From Candidatus Woesearchaeota archaeon (lineage in GTDB: Archaea > Nanobdellota > Nanobdellia > UBA10117 > JABICX01), in the NCBI GenBank assembly GCA_018652045.1, contig JABICX010000001.1:45354-109353 (forward strand): DNA of 64,000 nucleotides, written 5' to 3'. Positions within the stretch are counted from its first letter, which is position 1. Each line of letters begins with the position of its first letter. Below, piece by piece: positions 8,313-17,314 of the stretch. A program made the position numbers and the translations under genes. The notes beneath the pieces are model-generated. The model did not search any database. It saw only the letters and a program-made list of their open reading frames with translations, and was not told the origin of the DNA.

Positions 8313-9149
8313 ATGAAGCAGTTGTCGAAGAAGGCACTAGCGTTATTGCTAGTGATCTATATCATAGTGCTAGGTAGCAGAGTCTATACGAAAGTAACTG
8401 ATGAAAGCCTAACTAGTTATATGGAATACAACCCGGTCGATAATGTAACGATTAATTTTTATCTTAACTCTGCTCCGACGCAGGTAGAAGACTTACCTGA
8501 TCTCGAATGGAACGAAGGATACACTTACACCGGTTTAGATTTAGACGATTACTTTAATGATACTCCTGGAGAGATTCTTTCATACACATTCACTGGACCG
8601 AATAACATTGCGATAGCGATTGGTAACGATTCGGTTATAACGGCTATTCCCGTATCTAGTAGCTGGACAGGTACAGATTACGTTATTTTTACTGCTTGGG
8701 ATAATTATGGTCTAAGTACTGCAGGCAATAACGCAACACTCACAGTTGTTCCTTACGACGCACCTACGACTTCTTCTAGTAGTGGTAGTGGCGGAGGAGG
8801 CGGAGGAGGAGGCGGCACTAAGTACGAAAAAGCAGTATGTGTAGAGAACTGGGCATGTACTGATTGGACGCGCTGCATTTCAGGCAAGCAAACTAGAACA
8901 TGTCTTGATGTACATAACTGCGACGTTAATGATACAATGCCTTCAATATCACAAACATGTACAGTTAGTGCGGTAGAAGAGTCGTTTGAGATAGAAGATT
9001 TACCTTTTGAACCGATTATAAGAGAGGTATCTCATAGACCCGTATTATGGGTCGTACTCGTGTTGGTAGCAGTGTTCTCATTTGAGTTATACATCTACCT
9101 AAAGCAACGGAAAAAGCGGAGTGCACTCCAGGGGAACTATTATGGATAA
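8313..9149 (+). CDS. membrane protein: cadherin-like module, Gly linker, TSP1-like repeat
   Basis: 278 residues from ATG 8313, chosen because TATAAAT at 8284-8290 lies 26 nt upstream; an in-frame ATG at 8289 would overlap the TATA box. N-terminal TM (LALLLVIYIIVLG), a cadherin/dystroglycan-like module with LDLDDYFNDT and FTAWD, a Ser then poly-Gly linker (about 8780-8816), then a six-cysteine TSP1-like repeat (WACTDWTRCISGKQTRTC), and a C-terminal TM (VLWVVLVLVAVFSFELYIYL). The same cadherin-like module recurs in the next protein. It is likely an adhesin. It overlaps the next gene by 8 bases. Confidence 0.7.
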   Translation: MKQLSKKALALLLVIYIIVLGSRVYTKVTDESLTSYMEYNPVDNVTINFYLNSAPTQVEDLPDLEWNEGYTYTGLDLDDYFNDTPGEILSYTFTGPNNIAIAIGNDSVITAIPVSSSWTGTDYVIFTAWDNYGLSTAGNNATLTVVPYDAPTTSSSSGSGGGGGGGGGTKYEKAVCVENWACTDWTRCISGKQTRTCLDVHNCDVNDTMPSISQTCTVSAVEESFEIEDLPFEPIIREVSHRPVLWVVLVLVAVFSFELYIYLKQRKKRSALQGNYYG

Positions 9150-12100
9150 AAAAGAGATTCAACGGCAGTATAATAAAGAACTTGTATCTGTTATGATCTT
9201 TACTACACTTATTCTACTAGCCTTTGTCTTTGGAAGCTTATATTATTACACCTGTAGTCTACCTGAGGGATGCTTGTATAATACACATTTTACTATTTTC
9301 TTCGCAATATTGTTTGTTTTACTTTTAGTTATGATACGTATAGAGAAACATAAACTTAAGCATCATATACTACGTATTCATGAAAAGATAAAGAGAAAGA
9401 ACGTCTTGCCACCAAAGCCACTTGATTCAATTGATTCTAAGTTGAAAGGGATTGAGAAGAACCTACGCAAGACTGCACTACCGACGTTAATCAGTGATTT
9501 TTCTAACGTCTTTAAGGAACTAACTGTACGGTTGTTGGGTATAAAAGGTAACTTTACTTACGAAGAGTTACTTGTGCGCCTGGAAAAATCACACTTACAA
9601 GAGAAATTACGTTTAGATTTGATTAAGACTGCAGAGTTTTTGCAATTAGTGCAGTACAAAGACAAAAAGTTATCTCTTAGCGAGTTACGTGAGTTAGTTA
9701 GATACACACGTAATCTTGTACGAATACATAATTTTTATCCACCTAAACCTAAAACACCAAAATACGAGAATTTAAAACCAAAACTACCTTCACCTAAGCA
9801 CGCGCATTACATCGCACTCTTCATAGTGTTGTTTATTGCAGTAGGTGCATATGTATCGGGATCTATGCAAGGTATAACTGGATTTTCTACTTACCAAGTA
9901 ACTGAAGGTACGGGTGGATCAGTTACGGTATTTACCATTGCGGATCAGACTGTTGTAGAGGGACATAACCTATCTATAATTGTATATGCTAACGACTCAG
10001 ATTCTGAAGCAATAACTTTTGACATTGGAGATAGCGATCCTTCCTGGGTAAATATTACAACAATTAGTAGTTCAACTGCAGGTGGCGCAAACGCAACAGG
10101 AAACCTAACCTTTACACCCGCTTCAACGGGAGATACAGGAGATAATTACAATGTAACTATAATTGCGCGTTCAGTTGATAATGACGCAGCTTCGGAGGGA
10201 ATAAATGTTAATGTTACTGAGAACACCGCTCCAACAGCAAACGTAACGATTCCTAACATGACTTGGCCAGAAGATACAGTAAACAATAGTTATGATCTGG
10301 ATGATTACTTTAATGATACTGAAAATGATACGTTGAGTTATACGTATTCAGGTAATACGAACATAGCAATATCAATTGCAAGTGGTGTTGCAACACTCAC
10401 TCCTACGTCAAACTGGAATGGGACTGAAACGATAACCTTCACTGCTTCAGATGGTATTGATACAACCAATTCTAACGCAGTTTTGATGAATGTAACTGGT
10501 GTATATGATCAGGCAGAGATGTCTGGCTTTGCAGTCTTGCCGAGTTCACCACATAACTTGAGTAATCTGACTTGTAGTTGGACTGTGGCGAGTAATGATA
10601 CCACTGCGAACATAACCGCAAATGTTTCGTGGTATATTCTTAATACTTCCTGGCAACTTGAGATGCAGCAGAATAATGTTACCTGTTCCGCAAATGGTGT
10701 GTGTAATGCTTCAGAATTAATATTCTATACCAATACAAGTATAGATGATGTTTGGAATTGTACTGCTAACATATCTGATCAATCAAATTATACTTTCTTT
10801 TCAGCTAATAACACGATCGTTAGCGCAGCACCGACCATACTTACAGTAACTACGAACTCTAATGATTATAATCGTACTCCGATAAATTCTAGCGCAATAT
10901 TTAACGTGACGTGGTCGGATGTAGATACGTTGAACATAAGTACGCATATATGTAGCACCTCTTCAGGTAATACGAGCGGTTGTAATGGAACTGAATTATG
11001 TGGTGTAAACAGCACAAATGCTACGATTATTTCATGTAACTATACTGTTTTAGCTACTGATGTTGTGAACACATCGGTGTGGGTTTTTGCATGCGACGAT
11101 ACTACTTGTTCTAATACTACAACTACTTTTTATGTTAATCAGATACCTGCAATGAATGAAGTAACTAGCACGTTTAACTATCTTAGTGGCACCGGTATAA
11201 CTTTTGGTAATGGTGAGTTTGACGCACCACCTGTTTTAAATCAACAAGCAATGTTTAAACTCAATAGCTCTGCTTTGTATACATTAGATAAGATAAATGT
11301 GTCTAACGCTACGTTCTACATAAGTATAACTGAACTGTTGGGTAACTGGACAGGAGGCATAACTGTATTGAGCATTACAAATCAATCTTGGTTAACAAAC
11401 GATAGTATTGCTGCACTAACTTCCCTGACAGGTACTGAATCTAACTTTACAGAGATTAACACAACTGCGGTTCGAGGTATGAATGTATCTGATTTAGTTA
11501 CTGCTGCATACGCGAGTAATCTGATAAATATTTCACTTAAGATATCTGCAACACAGGGAAGTGGTACGCTTAACGATTCAGAGATACCAACTACTTACTT
11601 TTCAGTTGGAGATAATGACACCGGCAGTACGCTTGGTGGTATGACCTTTAGCACAACTACGAACATAACCGCAAATCTGACAAAGTTGATTCCAGATTAT
11701 AACTGGAACATGAATGTTGTACAAAGTGGACCTGATTTAGATAGTTACTTTTATGATCCAGATGGTTACGATCTGAATTTTAGTACAAGTGGATCATCGT
11801 ATGTAACTGTAGCCATCGCCAATGACACACACATCGCTACATTCACACCTACCTCTGGTTGGTATGGTACTGAGACAATAAACTTCATAGCAACTGATGC
11901 TGCTAATGAGACAATGTATAGTAATCTTGTGAGTCTGACCGTAAACTATGTCGCAGGAGATACAGTTACAACTACAACTACATCTAGTTCCAGTTCGACA
12001 AAAGTTAAACGAATGTCTATAGAACTAACCGCAAATGATATTGAGTTGTATCCAACTGATGCTAAGATTCTCCAAATGCAGGTGTCTAATACGGGAGATG

Positions 12101-12645
12101 TTAATCTTGATAAGATATCTCTTGCAGCATTGTTCCCAAGCATCACCGGTCTATCTGGCAGTCTACAACAGACGTACATATCTCGTCTAGAGCCTGAAGA
12201 GAACGTAACTGTCGAAGTAGCGCTTAAGAGTGAGAATGTTACACCTGGTAAGTATAATGTCACGCTTAATGGAAATGTCGGTGATCCAGCAAGTGTTCGA
12301 GATATCGAAATCTTTACAGTGTGGGTTAAAGAAGATGATGAGAACTCCTTTGCAGGTCGAGTTCGTTTTGTTACTGACTTGTTTAGAACAAATCCTGAAT
12401 GTACGGAGTTGTTACCAAATATAAAAGACGCACAGACTCTGTATAACAATGGGCAAAAAGCACTGGCAGATCAGAAGCTAAGCGCGTTCATCAAAGAATG
12501 TAAAGATCGCATAAGTTCTGATGCAGACAAAACTTTTGCTTCAGAAACACGTGGTGTTTTGGAAGAGAGAAAGGTGGAGATTATTATTGGACTATTTATT
12601 CTTAGCGCATTATACATTTTTTCACTAGTTCTTAACAAATTTTAG
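9142..12645 (+). CDS. giant multi-TM protein with cadherin-like ectodomain
   Basis: 1167 residues from ATG 9142, preceded by the purine-rich AGGGGAAC inside the previous gene. Two TM helices near residues 15-35 and 48-66, a basic cytoplasmic segment of about 150 residues (FTYEELLVRLEKS, LSLSELRELVRYTRNL) resembling the end of DUF4129 proteins, a third TM near 225-245 followed by ITGF, then about 850 outer residues with repeated cadherin/CADG modules (LDDYFNDTENDTLSYTYSG, FTASDG) and very many sequons. A C-terminal TM (EIIIGLFILSALYIFSLVL) ends it. Likely a surface scaffold or adhesin whose inner domain reports to the MoxR/VWA set next door; that link is inference. Confidence 0.75.
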   Translation: MDKKEIQRQYNKELVSVMIFTTLILLAFVFGSLYYYTCSLPEGCLYNTHFTIFFAILFVLLLVMIRIEKHKLKHHILRIHEKIKRKNVLPPKPLDSIDSKLKGIEKNLRKTALPTLISDFSNVFKELTVRLLGIKGNFTYEELLVRLEKSHLQEKLRLDLIKTAEFLQLVQYKDKKLSLSELRELVRYTRNLVRIHNFYPPKPKTPKYENLKPKLPSPKHAHYIALFIVLFIAVGAYVSGSMQGITGFSTYQVTEGTGGSVTVFTIADQTVVEGHNLSIIVYANDSDSEAITFDIGDSDPSWVNITTISSSTAGGANATGNLTFTPASTGDTGDNYNVTIIARSVDNDAASEGINVNVTENTAPTANVTIPNMTWPEDTVNNSYDLDDYFNDTENDTLSYTYSGNTNIAISIASGVATLTPTSNWNGTETITFTASDGIDTTNSNAVLMNVTGVYDQAEMSGFAVLPSSPHNLSNLTCSWTVASNDTTANITANVSWYILNTSWQLEMQQNNVTCSANGVCNASELIFYTNTSIDDVWNCTANISDQSNYTFFSANNTIVSAAPTILTVTTNSNDYNRTPINSSAIFNVTWSDVDTLNISTHICSTSSGNTSGCNGTELCGVNSTNATIISCNYTVLATDVVNTSVWVFACDDTTCSNTTTTFYVNQIPAMNEVTSTFNYLSGTGITFGNGEFDAPPVLNQQAMFKLNSSALYTLDKINVSNATFYISITELLGNWTGGITVLSITNQSWLTNDSIAALTSLTGTESNFTEINTTAVRGMNVSDLVTAAYASNLINISLKISATQGSGTLNDSEIPTTYFSVGDNDTGSTLGGMTFSTTTNITANLTKLIPDYNWNMNVVQSGPDLDSYFYDPDGYDLNFSTSGSSYVTVAIANDTHIATFTPTSGWYGTETINFIATDAANETMYSNLVSLTVNYVAGDTVTTTTTSSSSSTKVKRMSIELTANDIELYPTDAKILQMQVSNTGDVNLDKISLAALFPSITGLSGSLQQTYISRLEPEENVTVEVALKSENVTPGKYNVTLNGNVGDPASVRDIEIFTVWVKEDDENSFAGRVRFVTDLFRTNPECTELLPNIKDAQTLYNNGQKALADQKLSAFIKECKDRISSDADKTFASETRGVLEERKVEIIIGLFILSALYIFSLVLNKF

Positions 12646-12686
12646 CTAGGCGAAGACTTATATATATTGGAATATATACATTAGAC

Positions 12687-13205
12687 ATGATAGATTGGCT
12701 ATCGAACTTCTTGTTCACCCGGTTAGATATAATAATCATAATCGCCATTATCGGGCTTGTCTTTTGGGTGTATCTGTACGTTATTGAGTATAGTGATTGG
12801 TTTAGAAACCTTACAAAGAAACAGAAGCCACATCATGCTACAATGAATCTCGTTCATTTCTTCAAGATGCGTGTTCGTTATCTTATGGATAACTTTCATA
12901 CACTTACATCCTCTAATGTATTAGCTGAGTTAGATATGATTATGCGTCAGTATCTAGCAACTATATCACATGTTAGAATACATGCTGGTGAGACTGCGCA
13001 GGATCTTAGTATTAAGATAAAAACCAAAAGCCCAGAGGTCGAGTTAATTATCGGTTTCTTAGATCGAATCCAACAACTTAAACATAAACCAACCGACTTC
13101 GTTAAGTCTAGATTATATAGTTATGTGCAGTTTGCAGACGCTTTGTTGAGTCGTAGAAACTTTTCAATGGAACTTCTTGATCATCCTAAAAATAAAAAAC
13201 ATTAA
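12687..13205 (+). CDS. membrane protein with DUF4129-like cytoplasmic domain
   Basis: 172 residues. One TM helix at about residues 13-33 (DIIIIIAIIGLVFWVYLYVI), then a helical cytoplasmic domain (ELDMIMRQYLATISHVRIHAGETAQDLSIKI, FADALLSR) like the C-terminal part of DUF4129 proteins that accompany MoxR/VWA genes. TATA-like TATATA near 12660 is about 25 nt before the ATG. The last bases overlap the stop of the convergent VWA gene. Similar in architecture to the inner domain of the preceding giant protein. Family assignment is by pattern only. Confidence 0.6.
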   Translation: MIDWLSNFLFTRLDIIIIIAIIGLVFWVYLYVIEYSDWFRNLTKKQKPHHATMNLVHFFKMRVRYLMDNFHTLTSSNVLAELDMIMRQYLATISHVRIHAGETAQDLSIKIKTKSPEVELIIGFLDRIQQLKHKPTDFVKSRLYSYVQFADALLSRRNFSMELLDHPKNKKH

Positions 13206-14137
13206 GGTACTGCTTTTTCTCGTGTGTTGATAAATACCCATTCACTCATAAAAAGCAGAAGTATTGCGAACAACAAGTAACGTGTAAGATCAATATCATA
13301 GATACCATGCGTTTGTATCTGTTTATTACTAAAGACGTTACGTAGTTCTTCAACATCTTTTACAAAATAGTAATTTCCATGCGTCTCTTCAGCAATTCTA
13401 ACAAGCATATCTTTATCTAGAGATGTACTTAGTCGATCTTCATAAACCGTACTTGCTTTAGTACCGACTCCAATTGTGTTTATAGTAGTACCTCGTTCTT
13501 TAGCATAATTAAGCGCAAAATCCACGTCTACACCAACATTGCTAGCTCCATCTGTAACTAAATATACTATCTTTGCTTTGTCACTATCGTGGAGCAGATT
13601 GACGCTATTAACAATCGCCTCACCGATCGCAGTCCCGGGAACATGACTAATGTTTAGCGAACGAACCGTGTTTTTTGCAAAGAGTGTATCATATGTTGGA
13701 GATAGATGGATTAGCGTTGTACCTGAGAACGTGATTAAAGACACGCGCGATTTAACGCCTGAATCTGCTAGTGAATCTAGAAAGAGTATCTCCGCATCTT
13801 TTGCAGCTTCAAACCTACTTGGTGGAATGTCAGTACTAGTCATCGAACTTGAAGCATCAAGCGCCAGTACATAGTCTGCACGATTAACTGTAGTTTCATA
13901 GTTGAGATGTGTACCTGCCATCGCAAATGCAAACATGATAACTATTATTATTCTAAAACTAACCCAGAAAATGTATTTTGGATACTTATAATTCTCATCC
14001 GCGCGTTTTAGTGCCTCAAAGTTTGAGAATAACATAGCTCGTTTTCGATTTCGATGTAGACTTAATGAGTGGAAGAAAATCACGATAGGTACGGCTAGTA
14101 GCAGTATTAAGAATTGAGGGTATTCAAACGCTAGCAT
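13202..14137 (-). CDS. BatA-like membrane protein with von Willebrand A domain
   Basis: 311 residues from the ATG at 14137, which overlaps the end of the DUF58 gene by 14 bases; an in-frame ATG further upstream would overlap it more. Two N-terminal TM helices (FLILLLAVPIVIFF; FRIIIVIMFAFAMAG), a VWA domain with MIDAS motif DASSS at about 94-98 and later TDGASNVGVD, and a C-terminal TM (YLLFAILLLFMSEWVF). Metal-binding VWA proteins of this BatA type accompany MoxR ATPases and are thought to help assemble or activate membrane complexes. Third gene of the minus-strand MoxR operon. Confidence 0.85.
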   Translation of the reverse strand: MLAFEYPQFLILLLAVPIVIFFHSLSLHRNRKRAMLFSNFEALKRADENYKYPKYIFWVSFRIIIVIMFAFAMAGTHLNYETTVNRADYVLALDASSSMTSTDIPPSRFEAAKDAEILFLDSLADSGVKSRVSLITFSGTTLIHLSPTYDTLFAKNTVRSLNISHVPGTAIGEAIVNSVNLLHDSDKAKIVYLVTDGASNVGVDVDFALNYAKERGTTINTIGVGTKASTVYEDRLSTSLDKDMLVRIAEETHGNYYFVKDVEELRNVFSNKQIQTHGIYDIDLTRYLLFAILLLFMSEWVFINTREKAVP

Positions 14138-15008
14138 TTTGTAAAACCAATTTATGGAAGTTATCTTCAAACGACTCGTTAGTGTAAAGTCGTATGATCT
14201 TAGATCGAGTGTTTACGAATCTTTTGACCACAGAATTTTCTTGTTCACGAGATATTGCTTCGTACTCAGAAGCGATACGATTAGTGTTAACTAACAGACT
14301 TTCAGTTCCAGAAGGGTCTCTAAATAATACATGTCCTCCTGACGGTAGTGTCTTGTCTAGACGATCTCGTACCATTATACCAATTACTCTGCATTTGAGT
14401 GCGAGTAGATTTAAGATGTTCTTCTGATCTTCATCAAATCCAATAAAGTCAGATATAAATATGACAACACTCTCTCGTTTGACTAATGCGTTGATTAAAC
14501 CAAACGCAGATCGTAAGTCTCCCTTCGAACCAAATACAGTTGGATTAAGTAATACCTGACTTATATGATGAAGTTGTATTCGTCCAGATGTTGGTCGAGC
14601 AAAACCTTGTACTTTATCATTATACAGTACTGCGCCAACCGTAAACCCTACTGTAAGACATATGTGTGCTATTGCGAGCGCAAGTTCTATTTCATGCTCA
14701 ATTTTAAGTTTGTCAACAGAACCGTATAGTGTACTCGCACCACAATCTATCGCAAGAATTACTTCAGGTTCCTTTTCAATAAGTGTCTCTCTACAGAGGA
14801 GCTCACCTGAACGAATAGATGATCGCCAATCAATCGTTCGGGGATTATCTTCAGAAGTATAATTTCTGAAACCATAGAACTCAATAGACTCCAAGCCGAC
14901 GTATTCACTTTCATACTTCTGTAAAAAGTTCTTTACGCCTTTCTTAGTTATGTTTAGCTGAGCGACTTTTGATATAACTTCATTAATATCGAGCTTTACT
15001 GATTTCAT
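14124..15008 (-). CDS. DUF58 protein (VWA-like fold)
   Basis: 294 residues. The DUF58 signature is clear: FYGFRNYTSEDNPRTIDWRSS followed by an arginine-rich strand and a VWA-like core beginning LAIDCGAST. The usual DxSxS is changed here to DCGAS, so metal binding may be altered. No TM. It lies between the MoxR and VWA genes, starting 3 bases after the MoxR stop and overlapping the VWA start, the standard order for this gene set. Its biochemical role is unknown; it is presumed to link the ATPase to its substrate. Confidence 0.88.
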   Translation of the reverse strand: MKSVKLDINEVISKVAQLNITKKGVKNFLQKYESEYVGLESIEFYGFRNYTSEDNPRTIDWRSSIRSGELLCRETLIEKEPEVILAIDCGASTLYGSVDKLKIEHEIELALAIAHICLTVGFTVGAVLYNDKVQGFARPTSGRIQLHHISQVLLNPTVFGSKGDLRSAFGLINALVKRESVVIFISDFIGFDEDQKNILNLLALKCRVIGIMVRDRLDKTLPSGGHVLFRDPSGTESLLVNTNRIASEYEAISREQENSVVKRFVNTRSKIIRLYTNESFEDNFHKLVLQNASV

Positions 15009-15010
15009 TA

Positions 15011-16024
15011 TTATGGTAAAGGAACCTTCGCGAGTATTTCCTTAATAACATCGTCAGATGTAATCTTTTCAGCTACACCTTCGTAGTTTATCTTAATTCT
15101 ATGTCGTAGTACGTCGTAGGCAACATCCTTAACATGTTGTGGTAGAACAAATCCCTGACCATTAAGAAGCGCATTCGCTTTAGCTGCGATATATAGTCCA
15201 ATAGAACCTCGCGGACTAGATCCAAATGATATATATCGACTTAATTCTAAATCGTATTTCTTTGGATATCGTGTAGCATCGATTAACTTTACAATGTACT
15301 TCTTGATCGCTACGCTAACTTGAATCTCCTTCACAAACGATTGTATCTCGAGGATCTTAGCTGCGTCAATGACTGATTTAATAGAAAGTTCTGAGAACTC
15401 TTTTGTAGTTACATTTGCGTCAAGAATAAGTTCTTCTGAGGCGATATCTGGATAGTCCACCTTTGTTTTAAACAAAAATCTATCCATCTGAGCAGCAGGT
15501 AGTTCATATGTACCTGATTCTTCAATAGGGTTCTGTGTTGCAAAAACTAAGAATGGTTTTGATAGGGGATATGTCTTTTTTCCAATAGTTACCTGATGCT
15601 CCTGCATTGCCTCAAGCAATGCAGACTGTACCTTTGGAGACGCACGGTTTATCTCATCAGCAAGTACGAAGTTGCTAAATATTGGACCTTTGATAATTTC
15701 TTCACCCTTTGATTTGGTTTTAGAACCAGACATTGCTGCAAATGCATTGGCAAGCGTAGTCATTCCGAGGATGTCTGCAGGAAGCAGATCCGGAGTAAAC
15801 TGAATTCGGCTGAACTGGCTCGAATTAAGACTGGCCATTGTCTTGACTAATAATGTTTTTGCGAGTCCCGGCTTACCCTCAAGAAGTGTGTGACCATCGC
15901 AAATAAGAGATAAAATGACTATCTTAACTGCATGTTCCTGACCAATAACTACTTTTGATAATTCTTGATACAACTCTTGAATATAAGTAAGATAATGTGC
16001 TACTTTCTGGTCAACATCAGCCAT
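15011..16024 (-). CDS. MoxR family AAA+ ATPase
   Basis: 337 residues. Walker A GKPGLAKT at 50-57, Walker B with NFVLADEINRASP at about 110, a sensor-1 type strand FLVFATQNPIEESGTYELP, and the C-terminal lid domain. The sequence LLEAMQEHQVTIG is typical of MoxR. TTATATAT at 16048-16054 is about 26 nt before the ATG, so the mRNA is leaderless. First gene of the operon with DUF58 and VWA genes. MoxR ATPases act as chaperone-like remodelers of metal-dependent or membrane complexes; the client here is unknown, but large surface proteins lie next door. Confidence 0.93.
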   Translation of the reverse strand: MADVDQKVAHYLTYIQELYQELSKVVIGQEHAVKIVILSLICDGHTLLEGKPGLAKTLLVKTMASLNSSQFSRIQFTPDLLPADILGMTTLANAFAAMSGSKTKSKGEEIIKGPIFSNFVLADEINRASPKVQSALLEAMQEHQVTIGKKTYPLSKPFLVFATQNPIEESGTYELPAAQMDRFLFKTKVDYPDIASEELILDANVTTKEFSELSIKSVIDAAKILEIQSFVKEIQVSVAIKKYIVKLIDATRYPKKYDLELSRYISFGSSPRGSIGLYIAAKANALLNGQGFVLPQHVKDVAYDVLRHRIKINYEGVAEKITSDDVIKEILAKVPLP

Positions 16025-16098
16025 ATAAACCTATATACTGTGTTAGTTATATATTTTTTGATACATACTCTTTTAAATCATATTTTTGACACTTTATA

Positions 16099-16620
16099 AT
16101 GGAAATGACCGTAAGAGCAGCCACTAGTGATGACGTAGATCTTCTAGCAAAAGTAGCTGCAAATGACGGATATCCTTGGAAACGCGTACTAACTCCTGAA
16201 TATTTCTTATCTAGAATGAGTAAGCGAGAACGTTTCTTTATCTTGGACTGGAATTTGTACACAGTAGGTGGGAGAGTCAATACAATTGGTTATATATCAC
16301 TAACTAATGTAATCACAAAAGAACCTTCGAATATAATGTTTTTAGACTCTGAAGAAGTGGCTAACTTCCCAAAAGCAAGTAAGATACATTACTTGTCCGT
16401 TGATGAATCCTATCAGGAACAAGGTTTTGGCAAGCAACTTGTTGAACATATGCTTGAGCAAGCTAGATTAAAACGCAAGAAATACCTCTATGTTTTTACA
16501 CCTCAAAAGAATAGAAATGCAATAGGTTTTTATTTACATCTAGATTTTTTAATACAGGGAACGTATCCTAATAAATATGGACCTCAGGATCATGGGATCT
16601 TGTTGAGTAAGGCGATATGA
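16099..16620 (+). CDS. GNAT family N-acetyltransferase
   Basis: 173 residues. GNAT fold: N-terminal MTVRAATSDDVDLLAKV, then LSVDESYQEQGFGKQLVEHML carrying the acetyl-CoA-binding Q/RxxGxG/A pattern (QEQGFG), and the closing strand region NAIGFYLHLDF. Substrate unknown. The TATA-like TTTAAAT at 16072-16078 lies about 24 nt upstream. The last four bases (ATGA) overlap the start of rnhB, so the two are coupled. Divergent from moxR. Confidence 0.85.
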   Translation: MEMTVRAATSDDVDLLAKVAANDGYPWKRVLTPEYFLSRMSKRERFFILDWNLYTVGGRVNTIGYISLTNVITKEPSNIMFLDSEEVANFPKASKIHYLSVDESYQEQGFGKQLVEHMLEQARLKRKKYLYVFTPQKNRNAIGFYLHLDFLIQGTYPNKYGPQDHGILLSKAI

Positions 16621-17282
16621 TGGTAATTATATGTGGATGTGATGAAGCTGGAAGAGGACCTGTTCTAGGGCCAATGGTGCTAGCTGGTGTGTCTATATCG
16701 GAAGATCGACGGCATGAGTTGACGGAGATTGGTGTTAAGGACTCTAAGTTACTTACGGCTAAAAAGCGCGATCAGCTCTATGATCAGATCATAAAGATCG
16801 CAGATAATTATTCTATCGTAGAGGTCTCACCCGATGAGATTGACCAATGTAATGTAGATGGTATTAACTTAAACCAGTTAGAAGCAATCAAGATAGCACA
16901 TATTCTAACTGAGCTAAAGCCAGATAGAGTCTATGTTGATTCGCCTGAGCCTGCAAAAGGTGGTCAGAAATTCGGAGATATGATTGTTACACATATGCAT
17001 GGAAAGACACCAGAGATCATTGCAGAGCATGGCGCAGACGCAAAGTATGAAGTAGCTAGCGCAGCGTCAATACTCGCAAAAGTAACGCGAGACAACGCAG
17101 TTCGGTGTATCTCAAAGGAGATTGGCCACGATATTGGAAGTGGATACCCGGCAGACCCAAAGTGTAAGGAGTTTTTAGAAAAGCACTATAAAGATAAGCA
17201 TGTTCATCATATCAGAACCTGTTGGTCAACCTACCAAAAACTCAAACGAACTAAAGCCCAGACAAACCTTGATTCTTTCTAA
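16617..17282 (+). CDS. rnhB: ribonuclease HII
   Basis: 221 residues. Cleaves the RNA strand of RNA-DNA hybrids and removes ribonucleotides from DNA. The active-site block GCDEAGRGPVLGPMV is at residues 7-21 (D9, E10). KDSKLL, VYVDSP (third acidic residue) and ASILAKVTRD follow, as in archaeal RNase HII, and the length is usual. The C-terminus ends QTNLDSF, a PIP-box-like QxxLxxF that would bind the PCNA clamp. FEN1 in this window ends in a similar peptide. Start overlaps the acetyltransferase stop. Confidence 0.96.
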   Translation: MMVIICGCDEAGRGPVLGPMVLAGVSISEDRRHELTEIGVKDSKLLTAKKRDQLYDQIIKIADNYSIVEVSPDEIDQCNVDGINLNQLEAIKIAHILTELKPDRVYVDSPEPAKGGQKFGDMIVTHMHGKTPEIIAEHGADAKYEVASAASILAKVTRDNAVRCISKEIGHDIGSGYPADPKCKEFLEKHYKDKHVHHIRTCWSTYQKLKRTKAQTNLDSF

Positions 17283-17314
17283 ATCATTTAATATAAGAAT
17301 AGATTATTCTTAAT

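Noticed and set aside
8780-8816. Poly-Gly coding run as a microsatellite or CRISPR-like repeat
   Set aside because: It is a protein linker between two domains. No CRISPR repeats or cas genes were seen anywhere in the window.
11946-12449. 167-codon frame antisense to the giant cadherin-like gene
   Set aside because: Shadow of the sense gene; no promoter, ribosome site or recognisable protein features.
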